Source: Gammaproteobacteria bacterium
Lineage (GTDB): Bacteria > Pseudomonadota > Gammaproteobacteria > UBA4575
Direction: 5' to 3'
NCBI GenBank assembly: GCA_026713925.1
Contig: JAPONM010000018.1
Location: 62,001 to 126,000 of the forward strand
DNA length: 64,000 bases
Position numbers and translations under genes: made by a program. Positions within the stretch are counted from its first letter, which is position 1, and each line of letters begins with the position of its first letter. Shown here one piece after another: positions 29,868-38,984 of this stretch. The notes under the pieces were generated by a model. It saw only the letters and a program-made list of their open reading frames with translations, did not search any database and was not told the DNA's origin.

Positions 29868-30925
29868 GGGTGCGTTTGCAGCGGTTTTACCCTGACTGCC
29901 ATACCATGCTCCAGGTTTTCACCACCGCGCGTCACCACACGGTCATGTTCCAGAATGCCGCCGATGACCTCTATGTTTCCGGATTCTGCAATCCCGGTCT
30001 CCACGGTAATCTTTTCGGCAATGGATTCTTTATTGATCCGGAATACGTACACGCCTTCCCTGCGCAATACCAACGCATCACGGGGCACCAGTATGGTTTC
30101 ACGGGGATGCGCCGTCGGTATGGCAACACGCAGCAGATTGCCGGCTTCGAGTGAAGGGTCGGATACAGAGATCCGCAATTCGTATAACCGTGACACGTCC
30201 CCTCCAACCGGTACGAATACACGCACTTTGCCTGTACCGGACATGTTTCCGTCCGTGTACATCAAGGGTGTACCTTTTGCTACATACTGCAAGGTGCTGG
30301 ACGGTACATGCGTTTGAATCTCCAGATCGTCAAGACTGACCAGGCGTACAATGACTGCACCCTTGTCAGCCCATTCCCCTGCCTGTAGGAACCGTGCCGA
30401 CACGACACCATCAAAGGGTGCAAGGATATTGGTGCGCTTCAAACGTTCCTCAGCCTGTGCCAGACGTGCCTTGGCAGAGAGGATGTTGCTGCGTGCGACA
30501 GATTGATCCGTGCTTGCCTGGTCAACCCGACTGTATGCAATGTTATCGTCCGTCAGAAGCTGACTGAAGCGCTCGACTGTCCTGGTATAAAAATTATATT
30601 TGGCCTGTTCACTCTGGATAATGGACTTTTCCTCAATCACCTGCTGTCTGATAAACACATCATCCAGTTTTGCCACCCGCTCGCCTTTTCGGAAACGATC
30701 CCCCACTTCCGCAACCCAGGTCAGGAGGCCGGATATCTCTCCGGCCAGATTGGCATCGTTGCGGCTGATGACCGCTGCACTGTACAGGACGGTAGGGGAC
30801 ACATGTTTTTTTACAGCATGTTCGGTCACTACAGGCACAACAAAGGAATCCGCCATTTGTTCTGCATGCACGGAAGAGGCCAGAATGACCAGGGTTGAAA
30901 TAATATGTGCCAACAAGGATTTCAT
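29864..30925 (-). CDS. RND efflux pump, periplasmic adaptor (membrane fusion protein)
   Basis: Bridges the RND transporter and an outer-membrane channel. The 353-residue protein has a signal peptide (cleavage near SVHAEQ, residue 22). It has a split lipoyl domain (SGLLTWVAEVGDRFRKGERVAKLDD and LAPFDGVVSARFLQAGEWADKG), a helical hairpin between them (about 90-160), and a beta-barrel with a C-terminal membrane-proximal domain (VPRDALVLRREGVYVFRI). There is no lipobox Cys, so it is probably soluble or uses an uncleaved anchor. First gene of a two-gene operon with the transporter. Confidence 0.92.
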   Translation of the reverse strand: MKSLLAHIISTLVILASSVHAEQMADSFVVPVVTEHAVKKHVSPTVLYSAAVISRNDANLAGEISGLLTWVAEVGDRFRKGERVAKLDDVFIRQQVIEEKSIIQSEQAKYNFYTRTVERFSQLLTDDNIAYSRVDQASTDQSVARSNILSAKARLAQAEERLKRTNILAPFDGVVSARFLQAGEWADKGAVIVRLVSLDDLEIQTHVPSSTLQYVAKGTPLMYTDGNMSGTGKVRVFVPVGGDVSRLYELRISVSDPSLEAGNLLRVAIPTAHPRETILVPRDALVLRREGVYVFRINKESIAEKITVETGIAESGNIEVIGGILEHDRVVTRGGENLEHGMAVRVKPLQTHP

Positions 30926-30964
30926 GTACAGAGTCCAGATCAGGCTACGGTGACAAACGCAATG

Positions 30965-31927
30965 TCACGGGCTTAACGAACCGCTGCAACTGCTTCCCTG
31001 CCCAGCGGTGCAGCCATAACAATGATCGGCAACTGCAATTTTGCTGCTACGCATATCAACGTCAACCAGCTCTGACAAATGTGTGCGCGTCTGGTTATTG
31101 TACTGCAAAGGCAAACCAAGCATTTGGTTAAAGTCACAATCGTACACATAGCCCTGCCAGTCGACGCTGATCAGGGAGCGGCACATGACTGACTGCAGAT
31201 TTTTTGCATGGTAGGCATCACGCAGCAACAGCATGTATTCCCTAAATTTTCCCTGGCTGATCAGGGTGCTGCCAAATCTGTTTATCGGCATGTTCGTGAT
31301 GGTAAACAAGTGATCAAAGCTGACCCCGTACTCGACCAGAAACTCGCGGTAGTCCCGCTCCAGCCTTTCCTGCGGTGGCGGCAAATCGGGACCCTGAGGA
31401 TTGTATACCAGGGTGAGGATCAGGACTTCATCGTTCTTGCCATACCCCAGGGCATTCAGTTTGCGAAGTGCACGTATACTTTTCTCAAACACCCCCTTGC
31501 CACGCTGCCTGTCGACATTCGTCTCAAGATAACAGGGCAGTGAAGCCACGACCTGTACTTTCTGTGCTGCCAGAAAATCGGCAAGGTCCTGCTGTCCAGG
31601 CTCTTCGAGAATGGTCAGATTGCACCGGTCAATGACACGCTCTACCCGGCTGTTGGCCATGCTTACCAGCTGCCTGAACTGCGGGTGCAACTCGGGTGCA
31701 CCACCGGTGATATCCAGCGTGTGAATCTTGCGGGCGTTCAGGTATTCCATCACCGTATCGATGGTTTCAGATGACATCATCTCCTTGCGATGAGGTCCGG
31801 CATTTACATGACAATGTACACAGGACTGGTTGCACCGGTACCCCAGGTTGACCTGCAGGGTTTGCACCTCATTGCGGTGAATTTCAGGAAAATCGGTTCG
31901 TTTCAGTAAGTGAAGCGTGTCGCGCAT
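30965..31927 (-). CDS. ArsS-like radical SAM enzyme (arsenosugar biosynthesis family)
   Basis: Radical SAM protein of 320 residues with the cluster motif CNQSCVHC (Cys32, Cys36, Cys39) and the SAM-binding DITGGAPELHP. The C-terminal part, DUF3641-like, has LISVDWQGYVYDCDFNQMLG and DHCYGCTAGQGSSCSG, a Cys-rich tail typical of the TIGR04167 ArsS family. ArsS proteins are proposed to add the deoxyadenosyl group to dimethylarsenic in arsenosugar synthesis. The usual partner ArsM methyltransferase is not here, so the arsenic role is family-based inference. It lies 28 bases after the TVP38-flavoprotein gene on the same strand. Confidence 0.85.
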   Translation of the reverse strand: MRDTLHLLKRTDFPEIHRNEVQTLQVNLGYRCNQSCVHCHVNAGPHRKEMMSSETIDTVMEYLNARKIHTLDITGGAPELHPQFRQLVSMANSRVERVIDRCNLTILEEPGQQDLADFLAAQKVQVVASLPCYLETNVDRQRGKGVFEKSIRALRKLNALGYGKNDEVLILTLVYNPQGPDLPPPQERLERDYREFLVEYGVSFDHLFTITNMPINRFGSTLISQGKFREYMLLLRDAYHAKNLQSVMCRSLISVDWQGYVYDCDFNQMLGLPLQYNNQTRTHLSELVDVDMRSSKIAVADHCYGCTAGQGSSCSGSLSP

Positions 31928-31955
31928 AGTGTCAATCTTCGATCAGGCATGCCTG

Positions 31956-34085
31956 TCACCGGCGTTCAAACGCATGATACCTTTTTACCCAGTTCAGCAT
32001 TCTTTGTGGTGCATGGGCCCGTTTCCACTCGCCCGCAGCAGCCTTGTTGGCTTCAGCCAGCGTCGGGTAGATATGTATGGTGCCCAGGATCTTGCCGAGA
32101 CCCAGTTTATGCTTCATGGCCGAAATGTACTCCGTGATCAGGTCTCCCGCATGCTCACCTACAATGGTTGCACCCAGAATCCTGTCTTTGCCAGGAACGG
32201 TCAGCACCTTAACCATACCATGCGCTTGTTCATCGGCTATGGCGCGGTCCAGGTCAGACAGGTCATAGCGTGTGACCTCATACTCAACACCCTGGTTCTT
32301 TGCCTCCTGTTCATTCAGACCCACTCGTGCCACTTCGGGCTCCGTGAAGGTACACCATGGAATGACCGAATAATCTACCCGAAACTTCCTGAACCTGCCA
32401 AACAGGGCATTGACACTGGCATACCATGCCTGATGCGATGCCGTGTGCGTAAACTGGTACGGACCCGCGAGATCGCCACAGGCATAAATATTGGGGTAAT
32501 TGGTCTGCAAAAATTCATTCAGTGCCGGCCTTCCGTCTTTTTGCAGTTCAATCTGCAAGTGGTTTTCCCAGGCCGAATGCGAGGTCACCTTGCGCCCCAC
32601 AGCCACCAGGATGGTATCGAACGGCACATTCACTTCCTCGCCATTATGGGCGCAAACCAGCCTATTCGAACCTGCTTCCTGCAGCACTTCCTTGGCGACG
32701 TGCCCGGTAAGAATCCGCACGCCATCCCTAGCGAAGCTTTCTGCCACCATGGCCGAGCACTCGGGGTCTTCACGCGGCAGGATTCTGGGACCTCTTTGAA
32801 CCTGGGTGACGCTCGAACCAAAACGCGCAAAACATTGTGCCAGTTCACAGCCGATCGGACCCCCACCGAGTACAACCATGCGCTCGGGCAACTCCTCCAG
32901 GCTCCAGATGGTATCCGAAGTATGGTACTCAATACCTGACAGACCCGGTATCTCAGGTATAAAGGGGCTGGCCCCCGTGGCCAGAATGATATTCCGGCTA
33001 GTCAGGTTTTTTTCATTGACAGCGACTGTCCAAGGATCTTTCAATTCCGCTTCGCCCTGAATACATTCGACCCCCAGCTTTGTATAGCGTTCCACGGAAT
33101 CGTGGGGCTCGATTTTCCCGATCACCCTGCGTACGCGCTGCATGATCTTGCTGAAATCAAAATTTACCTCGACAGGCTCACAGCCGTACTGTACAGCCCG
33201 CTTTGCCTGTGAAATGAATTTCGCCGAACGAATCAGTGCCTTCGAAGGCACGCAGCCCGTATTCAGACAATCTCCGCCCATTTTGCCCTTTTCGATGAGA
33301 GTGACCCGGGCCTTGACCATCGCAGCAATATACGCAGCGATCAGACCTCCGGAACCAGCACCGATTACAATCAGGTTACGATCGTATTTTCTGGGTCTGC
33401 GAAAACCTGCATAAGCGCGCCGTGCCCGGAACAAGACCAGCACTTTCCTGGCCACCCAAGGGAAAATCGCCAGCAGCCCGAACGCCACGACAAGATCCAA
33501 AGTCAGGATTCCGCCCAAGGATTCCAGGTCAGCAAGCTGGGTGCCGACGTTCACAAAGATGATGGAACCCGGAAGCATGCCTAGCAGACTGACCGAGGAA
33601 AAAACAGCCGTGCGCATGGGAGTCAGACCCATGACCAGATTGATAACAAAAAACGGGAAGATGGGAATCAGACGCAGTGTAAACAGGTAAAATGCACCGT
33701 CTCTCTCAATCCCCGTGTTTACAGCCCGAAGCTTGTCGCCGAAACGGTTTTGCACGAAATCGTGAAAGATATACCGGGAAAGCCAGAATGCAACGGTGGC
33801 ACCGGCAGTTGCAGCAAGCAATACGGTAACCGCCCCGACGGGCAAACCGAAGATCGCTCCGGCCAGCACTGACAGCACTCCCGCACCCGGCAGGGACAGG
33901 CCTGCCACCGCGAAGTACGCCAGGAAGAATATCAGCACCGTTTTTACGGGGTATGTATGAAAATAGTCCGTAATCAGTGCCTGTCTTGATTTAACATAGG
34001 AAAAATCAAGATACTGGTGCAGGTCAAACAGGAAAAATCCGGCAATCAGCATCACGACGGCCAACAATACGGCTAATTTTTTCAT
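31956..34085 (-). CDS. TVP38/DedA-like membrane domain fused to a mercuric reductase-like flavoprotein
   Basis: A 709-residue fusion. Residues about 1-215 are a TVP38/TMEM64-type membrane domain with several hydrophobic segments, including SLPGAGVLSVLAGAIFGLP and TLRLIPIFPFFVINL. Residues about 235-705 are a class I pyridine nucleotide-disulfide oxidoreductase: FAD loop IGAGSGG (241-247), redox-active CLNTGC (Cys273, Cys278), NAD loop VVLGGGPIGCELA and the dimer-domain IHIYPTLAEA. It lacks the HMA domain and the C-terminal Cys pair of true MerA. A GAGGGA Shine-Dalgarno 8 bases before the ATG at 34083-34085 fixes the start. Likely co-transcribed with the ArsS-like gene. Substrate unknown. Confidence 0.88.
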   Translation of the reverse strand: MKKLAVLLAVVMLIAGFFLFDLHQYLDFSYVKSRQALITDYFHTYPVKTVLIFFLAYFAVAGLSLPGAGVLSVLAGAIFGLPVGAVTVLLAATAGATVAFWLSRYIFHDFVQNRFGDKLRAVNTGIERDGAFYLFTLRLIPIFPFFVINLVMGLTPMRTAVFSSVSLLGMLPGSIIFVNVGTQLADLESLGGILTLDLVVAFGLLAIFPWVARKVLVLFRARRAYAGFRRPRKYDRNLIVIGAGSGGLIAAYIAAMVKARVTLIEKGKMGGDCLNTGCVPSKALIRSAKFISQAKRAVQYGCEPVEVNFDFSKIMQRVRRVIGKIEPHDSVERYTKLGVECIQGEAELKDPWTVAVNEKNLTSRNIILATGASPFIPEIPGLSGIEYHTSDTIWSLEELPERMVVLGGGPIGCELAQCFARFGSSVTQVQRGPRILPREDPECSAMVAESFARDGVRILTGHVAKEVLQEAGSNRLVCAHNGEEVNVPFDTILVAVGRKVTSHSAWENHLQIELQKDGRPALNEFLQTNYPNIYACGDLAGPYQFTHTASHQAWYASVNALFGRFRKFRVDYSVIPWCTFTEPEVARVGLNEQEAKNQGVEYEVTRYDLSDLDRAIADEQAHGMVKVLTVPGKDRILGATIVGEHAGDLITEYISAMKHKLGLGKILGTIHIYPTLAEANKAAAGEWKRAHAPQRMLNWVKRYHAFERR

Positions 34086-34191
34086 CGTATATGTCCCTCG
34101 GAGAACCCGTGCGCGTCGTGCATGCAATATCTGGTTTCAAACATCAGGCTGTGATTACAATACCCATTGCAGAAAACCATAGTACCCGGTA

Positions 34192-35082
34192 ATGAAACTC
34201 GCCACATGCATGCACAATAGTGAAGTGCACCTTGCCGTAGTGCAAGCGGATTCTATCCTGTTACCTGCAGGCTGTCCCGGCTGGCCTGCGGAAATCGACA
34301 GCATGCTGCAGGTGATCGATGACGGCGACCGGTACCTTGCGGACCTGCATGAACTGGCACGGCAGTCCGGTCGCGAACAATGGATTGCGCTGGATTCCGT
34401 CGAATTGCTGTCCCCTATCCCCAGGCCCCGGCAAAACATGATGTGTTTAGGCTGGAACTATATGGAACATGTCGAGGAGACCACACGGAAAATGGTAGAG
34501 GCACCCAAGCTGCCCAAATACCCCATCGTATTCACAAAGGCAGTTTCCAGCATGAATGGTCCGTTCGCAGACATCCCGGTCAATCCTGATGTGTCAGATA
34601 AAATGGACTGGGAAGTCGAACTGGGGGTGATTATCGGAAAAGGGGGTCAGGGCATTCGTCGCGAACATGCCTTGCAGCATGTTTTCGGGTATACCGTTAT
34701 CAATGATGTGTCCGCGCGCGACTTACAAAAGCGCCACAAGCAGTTTTTTCTCGGAAAGAGTCTTACCGGCGCATGTCCGATGGGTCCCTGGATAGTCACC
34801 AGGGATGAGATCCCCGACCCCCAGGCGCTGAACCTGGCCTGCCGGGTGAATAACCAGATCAAACAGAACTCCAATACGAGGCACCAGATCTTCGATACTG
34901 CAACTGTTATTGAAACCCTGTCCAGGAGTATGCGGCTTGAACCGGGAGATATCATTGCTACGGGCACACCGAATGGCGTGGGGTACGTCCGTAATCCTCC
35001 CGAATACCTGCTGCCAGGAGATATAGTAGAATGCGAAATCGAATCGATCGGTACGATTCGTAATACGATCATTGCAGCATGA
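34192..35082 (+). CDS. Fumarylacetoacetate hydrolase family protein
   Basis: Cytoplasmic metal-dependent hydrolase or isomerase of 296 residues. The metal-binding core shows CLGWNYMEHVEE, YPIVFTKAVSSMNGP, DWEVELGVIIGKGG (the E-x-E metal ligands), YTVINDVSARDLQ, GACPMGPWIV and IIATGTPNGVGYVRNPPEYL. These place it in the FAH/2-hydroxyhepta-2,4-diene-1,7-dioate isomerase/fumarylpyruvate hydrolase superfamily. Which acylpyruvate or enol acid it acts on cannot be told. It leads a plus-strand group with the SIS and SixA genes, though about 100 bases separate it from the next. Confidence 0.9.
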   Translation: MKLATCMHNSEVHLAVVQADSILLPAGCPGWPAEIDSMLQVIDDGDRYLADLHELARQSGREQWIALDSVELLSPIPRPRQNMMCLGWNYMEHVEETTRKMVEAPKLPKYPIVFTKAVSSMNGPFADIPVNPDVSDKMDWEVELGVIIGKGGQGIRREHALQHVFGYTVINDVSARDLQKRHKQFFLGKSLTGACPMGPWIVTRDEIPDPQALNLACRVNNQIKQNSNTRHQIFDTATVIETLSRSMRLEPGDIIATGTPNGVGYVRNPPEYLLPGDIVECEIESIGTIRNTIIAA

Positions 35083-35184
35083 CCCGTTTGAAGTACCGCA
35101 TTGCCTGCCTAGGCAGTCCAGCACGCTCAATGAGGTGCCACTGCGGCCGGATAACAGGAGGTTGAGTTCCCGAGGATGTAATGG

Positions 35185-35775
35185 ATGGATGTTAAACAAC
35201 GTGTACAGGAAATCTTTCTGCAGGAAGCCCGGGCAATCTCCTCGATACCGATCAGTGACAACTTTGAAAAGGCCGCATCCCTGCTGAAGAACTGCACCGG
35301 CAAAGTGCTGACAACCGGCATGGGCAAAGCGGGGCATATCGCCAACAAGTTTTCTGCAACCCTGTCCTCGACAGGAACTCCTGCCTCCTTTTTACACCCG
35401 GGTGAGGCCGCACATGGGGACCTGGGCCTGATTGAGGAAAACGATGCCATGGTAGCCTTTTCCACCAGCGGCAAAACCCGCGAAGTACTGGAAGTGCTCG
35501 TGGCAGGCCGGGAACTGGGGCTGCATTCCGTCATCGGCATCACGTCCCACCCGGACTCCAGGCTGCGTGAGTTAAGCGACATCATCCTGGACATGGGAAC
35601 AATCGAGGAAGCCTGTCCACTCGACCTCACACCTACTTCCAGCATGGCAGTCATGCTGGCCATCAGCGATGCACTGGCCCTGCTACTGATGGAACTCAAG
35701 AATTTCAGCCGGGAAGATTACGGCAAGCGCCACCATGGTGGCTACCTGGGCAAGAAAGCGCGCGACGCACCCTGA
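35185..35775 (+). CDS. SIS-domain sugar-phosphate isomerase-like protein (KdsD/KpsF N-terminal type)
   Basis: A 196-residue protein equal to the isomerase half of KdsD/KpsF: VLTTGMGKAGHIANKFSATL, STGTPASFLHPGEAAHGDLG, FSTSGKTREVLE, EACPLDLTPTSSMAVML and DYGKRHHGGYLG (the catalytic His-rich turn). The tandem CBS domains of full KdsD are absent. Arabinose-5-phosphate isomerase activity is therefore possible, but another aldose/ketose phosphate may be the substrate. It lies 5 bases upstream of the SixA gene, so the two are probably in one operon. Confidence 0.86.
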   Translation: MDVKQRVQEIFLQEARAISSIPISDNFEKAASLLKNCTGKVLTTGMGKAGHIANKFSATLSSTGTPASFLHPGEAAHGDLGLIEENDAMVAFSTSGKTREVLEVLVAGRELGLHSVIGITSHPDSRLRELSDIILDMGTIEEACPLDLTPTSSMAVMLAISDALALLLMELKNFSREDYGKRHHGGYLGKKARDAP

Positions 35776-35780
35776 ACGGC

Positions 35781-36275
35781 ATGCCCAGAAACCTGACACT
35801 CGTTCGTCACGCCAAATCAAGCTGGGACGATACGGGACTGCAGGACTTTGAACGGCCGCTGAACAAGCGGGGCCACAAAAACGCTCCGATGATGGGCAAG
35901 CGCCTCGCGGCCTGTGGATTCCAGGTCGATACCATCATTTCCAGCCCGGCAGTGCGCGCGCTCACAACCGCCAGCATGCTCGCTACTGAAATCTCATTTG
36001 ACCCGGACAAAATCCTTCGAAATCACTCCATGTACGCAGCCGGCCTGGGCACGCTCCTGGAAGTGGTCACCAGCATCGATGACCGATTCCAGCATGCCAT
36101 GCTGGTCGGGCATAACCCGGGTTTCACGCTGCTATGCAACCATCTTTGTGGAGACCGCATAGACAACATGCCGACCTGCAGCATCGCCCGCCTCGAATTC
36201 GATACGGACACCTGGAAGGCTGTTGCCAGACAAAAAGGCCGAATGACGGATTTCGACTACCCCAGGAAAGAATGA
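35781..36275 (+). CDS. sixA: SixA-like phosphohistidine phosphatase
   Basis: Small histidine phosphatase of 164 residues. It opens MPRNLTLVRHAKSSWDD with the catalytic RHAKSSW motif, then DFERPLNKRGHKNAPMMG, IISSPAVRALTTA and the second active-site His in MLVGHNPGF. In E. coli SixA removes phosphate from phosphohistidine proteins of the nitrogen phosphotransferase system; here the target is not known. Downstream of, and almost touching, the SIS gene. Confidence 0.9.
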   Translation: MPRNLTLVRHAKSSWDDTGLQDFERPLNKRGHKNAPMMGKRLAACGFQVDTIISSPAVRALTTASMLATEISFDPDKILRNHSMYAAGLGTLLEVVTSIDDRFQHAMLVGHNPGFTLLCNHLCGDRIDNMPTCSIARLEFDTDTWKAVARQKGRMTDFDYPRKE

Positions 36276-36345
36276 CGGCAAGGCGGTGGCATACCTCCCT
36301 GTTGCGAATCAGGACTTGATCACAGCGACCGGAGCCCTCACCTGA

Positions 36346-36831
36346 TCAGAACCTGTACTCGACCCTTTTTATTTCACCGTTCGGGCGATGCGCGATCCAC
36401 AACTCCCCGATGGTCCGCTTGTTTTCCGGGTGCTGTACATCCCCTGCAAGTTCAGCCAGCGGCTTGAGCATGAAACTGTAACGCAAGATGTCGGGATGGG
36501 GGAGACGTACACCGCCTGTCTGCATCACCAGATCCCCGTACAGCAGCTGGTCCAGATCCAGGGTGCGGGATTCAAACTGCTCCTTGCCGTGTGTGCGGCC
36601 ATGGTTCGCCTCGATCTGTTTCAGGGTCTGACTGATTTCCAGCGGAGATTCATGCGCATCAAACCCGACAACCAGGTTATGAAAATCGTCCCCTTCGAAT
36701 CCGACTGCCCGGGTTTCGTACACACTGGAAATTTCCAGATGGTCAAAGTGTGCACGCAGTGCAGCCACGGACGAAAGGATGTTTTTTTCCTTGTCGATGT
36801 TGCTTCCGATACCGATAAAGACACGAGGCAT
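36346..36831 (-). CDS. folK: 6-hydroxymethyl-7,8-dihydropterin pyrophosphokinase
   Basis: Transfers pyrophosphate from ATP to hydroxymethyl-dihydropterin in folate synthesis. The 161-residue protein has FIGIGSNI at the start, VYETRAVGF and the family signature SRTLDLDQLLYGD, then RLPHPDILRYSFMLKPLAEL. All the loops that cover the active site are present. It overlaps the end of folB by one base, so the two folate genes are translationally coupled. Confidence 0.96.
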   Translation of the reverse strand: MPRVFIGIGSNIDKEKNILSSVAALRAHFDHLEISSVYETRAVGFEGDDFHNLVVGFDAHESPLEISQTLKQIEANHGRTHGKEQFESRTLDLDQLLYGDLVMQTGGVRLPHPDILRYSFMLKPLAELAGDVQHPENKRTIGELWIAHRPNGEIKRVEYRF

Positions 36832-37193
36832 CAGCAGCGCTCCCCGCGCTCAATCGTTATCCCCACATCGCGCGCGCCGCGCACTGCCCCGGGTTTGCTG
36901 ACCGTGATTCGCAGCCAGGGAACATTGAATTCCTGAATCAGGATGCCGGCGATTTTTTCGATCAGGGTCTCAATCAGCTCATAGTGGCCGGTTTCGACAA
37001 ACTGTATGATTCGCTTGGCGACGGCCTTGTAGTCCAGGGTATCGTCGACGGAACATGTGGCAGCTGCCCGGGTGATGTCCGTAGCCATCTCCAGGTCAAT
37101 GCGCACCTTTTGCTTGATACGCTTTTCCCATTCAAACACGCCGATCGTGGCGTCAATTTCCAGGTCACGCAAAAATATCGTATCCATTCCCAT
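36831..37193 (-). CDS. folB: Dihydroneopterin aldolase
   Basis: Cleaves dihydroneopterin to 6-hydroxymethyl-dihydropterin and glycolaldehyde, the step before FolK. The 120-residue protein shows [20 protein letters not shown] (family opening with the Glu/Asp pair), [25 protein letters not shown] (active-site Glu) and [16 protein letters not shown] second ATG two codons later is an equally good start. It precedes folK and is divergent from the ribosomal protein genes. Confidence 0.95.
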   Translation of the reverse strand: MGMDTIFLRDLEIDATIGVFEWEKRIKQKVRIDLEMATDITRAAATCSVDDTLDYKAVAKRIIQFVETGHYELIETLIEKIAGILIQEFNVPWLRITVSKPGAVRGARDVGITIERGERC

Positions 37194-37244
37194 ACTGGCC
37201 TGTTACATTGAGAAACCCATTCGTTGCGAGCCGCTGCCGGCTGC

Positions 37245-37273
37245 TTGTACCGGACGAATGATTCTGGTATCTT
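37245..37273 (+). promoter_or_regulatory. Candidate promoter of rpmB-rpmG
   Basis: TTGTAC (37245-37250) and TATCTT (37268-37273) with a 17-base spacer lie about 48 bases before rpmB. Each hexamer matches consensus at four positions. Confidence 0.4.
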
Positions 37274-37320
37274 CACGCGCCCTATACGGATTTACTGCAC
37301 CGCATACAGAAAAAACTGCC

Positions 37321-37557
37321 ATGTCACGCGTTTGTCAGGTTACAGGAAAACGGCCGGTATCAGGCAACAACGTTTCCCATGCTCACAATAAAACGAGGCG
37401 TCGTTTTATGCCTAATATACATACTCATCGCTTTTGGGTGAAGAGCGAAAACAGGTGGGTAAAACTGCGAGTGTCCTCCAAAGGCGTACGCATCATTGAC
37501 AAGAAAGGCATTGACGAAGTACTCAGTGATCTCCGGAAACAGGGTGTCAGGGTTTAG
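37321..37557 (+). CDS. rpmB: Ribosomal protein bL28
   Basis: Component of the 50S subunit. The 78-residue protein opens [20 protein letters not shown], then [12 protein letters not shown] and [15 protein letters not shown]. This is the full-length, zinc-free bacterial form (only one Cys, no CxxC pair). First of the usual rpmB-rpmG pair. An open frame continues upstream, but only this ATG gives the family N-terminus. Confidence 0.98.
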   Translation: MSRVCQVTGKRPVSGNNVSHAHNKTRRRFMPNIHTHRFWVKSENRWVKLRVSSKGVRIIDKKGIDEVLSDLRKQGVRV

Positions 37558-37586
37558 GGCCTTCGCCGAAGACAGGAGCACATTGC

Positions 37587-37754
37587 ATGGCAAAAGCAGT
37601 ACGTGAAAAGATCAAACTGGTTTCCAGTGCCGGGACCGGGCATTACTACACCACCAGCAAAAACAAACGGACGACCCCCGACAAGCTGGAAATGAAAAAA
37701 TACGACCCTGTCGTGCGAAGCCACGTCCTCTACAAGGAAGCCAAGATCAAATAA
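37587..37754 (+). CDS. rpmG: Ribosomal protein bL33
   Basis: 50S subunit protein of 55 residues, starting [19 protein letters not shown] and continuing [22 protein letters not shown]. It has the normal length and sequence of the gammaproteobacterial protein and no CxxC zinc motif. An AGGAG Shine-Dalgarno lies at 37574-37578. It follows rpmB by 29 bases. Confidence 0.97.
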   Translation: MAKAVREKIKLVSSAGTGHYYTTSKNKRTTPDKLEMKKYDPVVRSHVLYKEAKIK

Positions 37755-37775
37755 CCGGTTTCCTGACCCTGATTT

Positions 37776-38984
37776 TCACAGCGCCCGGGTATTGCGGCGA
37801 CAGGCAGACCGTACCGGCTGCAATGCATAGCCTCTCAGGTTCTGGGCAAATATCTGCAGCCCCAGGATGCCTGTTGCTTCTGCTTCCTTGCACCACTGGG
37901 TGATCGCCTGGATCAGGCGTTCATGGCTCGCATAGGTTTCACTCCACAACTGCTGCAGCTTGCTTCGGTACTCATACACCGTGTGCAACGTTTCACTGTT
38001 CTGTAAAAGCTCCTGAAGGTGTTTGCGATGCGACGGCTTCAAACGGGTATTTTCGCGCACCAGTGCAGTACGCATCGGACGCGTGAGCTTCTTGCGGCGA
38101 ATGTCAGTGCCCGGCCATTCATCGCGAAAGGTGGGCAGGGTGACATGCTTCGCATAATCGGCCATGACATGCAGCTTGCTCGAAATGATGGCCTTGGCCG
38201 TTTCAAGATCGATCTTGTCTTTGTTCTCAACCCTCACAGGTTGCGGAGCCCGCCTGCGAACCTGGGCCAGGCGCAGGAATGACAGTAACTGGATATACAG
38301 CCAGCCGGTATCAATCTCCCACTTCTTGCTGGAAAACTTGGCCGAGCCGGGATACGCGTGGTGGTTGTTGTGCAGCTCTTCACCTCCAATCAGCACCCCG
38401 ATATTCACGACATTGGTGGAGCCGTCAGGCGTCTCAAAGTTGCGATAGCCCCAGAAATGACCGAAGCCATTCACGACACCTGCCGCAGTAACCGGGATCC
38501 AGAGCATCTGTACGGCCCAGATCAGGATTCCGGCAGTTCCGAACAGGGTCAGGTTCACAATCAAGATCACAATCACACCAAGAAACGTAAACCGCGAATA
38601 GAGATTGCGTTCAATCCAGTCATCGGGCGTACCGTGGCCGTAGTTCTCCAGGGTTTCCGGGTTTGCAGCCTCTTCCCTGTACAGCTCCGAGCCCTGCCAG
38701 AACACCGTGCCGATGCCCACCATGTGCGGGCTGTGCGGGTCATCCGCGGTCTCGGTTGTCGCATGATGCTTGCGGTGGACGGAAACCCACTCCTTGGTGA
38801 TCATTCCAGTTGTCGCCCATAGCCAGAAGCGGAACAGGTGTGCTGCTACCGGATGCAGTTCCAGCGCACAGTGCGCCTGGCATCGGTGCAGATACAGGGT
38901 AACCGCTATGGTGGTGCAGTGAGTAAGTGCAAGCGTGAGGAGAACATATCCCCACCATGGTAAAGAAACAAAACCTTCAAGCAC
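37776..38984 (-). CDS. Membrane fatty-acid (acyl-CoA) delta-9 desaturase
   Basis: Di-iron membrane desaturase of 402 residues that inserts a cis double bond in acyl chains. The three His boxes are present: HRCQAH, HRKHH and HNNHH, with membrane segments before and between them (about 8-28, 45-62, 130-175). GEELHNNHHAYP is typical of the bacterial DesA/stearoyl-CoA type. A tail of about 160 residues after the third box is predicted mostly helical and soluble and is of unknown role. The start is GTG at 38982-38984. It is convergent with rpmG, only 21 bases away. Confidence 0.9.
   Translation of the reverse strand: MLEGFVSLPWWGYVLLTLALTHCTTIAVTLYLHRCQAHCALELHPVAAHLFRFWLWATTGMITKEWVSVHRKHHATTETADDPHSPHMVGIGTVFWQGSELYREEAANPETLENYGHGTPDDWIERNLYSRFTFLGVIVILIVNLTLFGTAGILIWAVQMLWIPVTAAGVVNGFGHFWGYRNFETPDGSTNVVNIGVLIGGEELHNNHHAYPGSAKFSSKKWEIDTGWLYIQLLSFLRLAQVRRRAPQPVRVENKDKIDLETAKAIISSKLHVMADYAKHVTLPTFRDEWPGTDIRRKKLTRPMRTALVRENTRLKPSHRKHLQELLQNSETLHTVYEYRSKLQQLWSETYASHERLIQAITQWCKEAEATGILGLQIFAQNLRGYALQPVRSACRRNTRAL

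Noticed and set aside
31956-34085. True mercuric reductase
   Set aside because: No N-terminal HMA domain, no C-terminal vicinal cysteines and no mer genes nearby; the TVP38 fusion points elsewhere.
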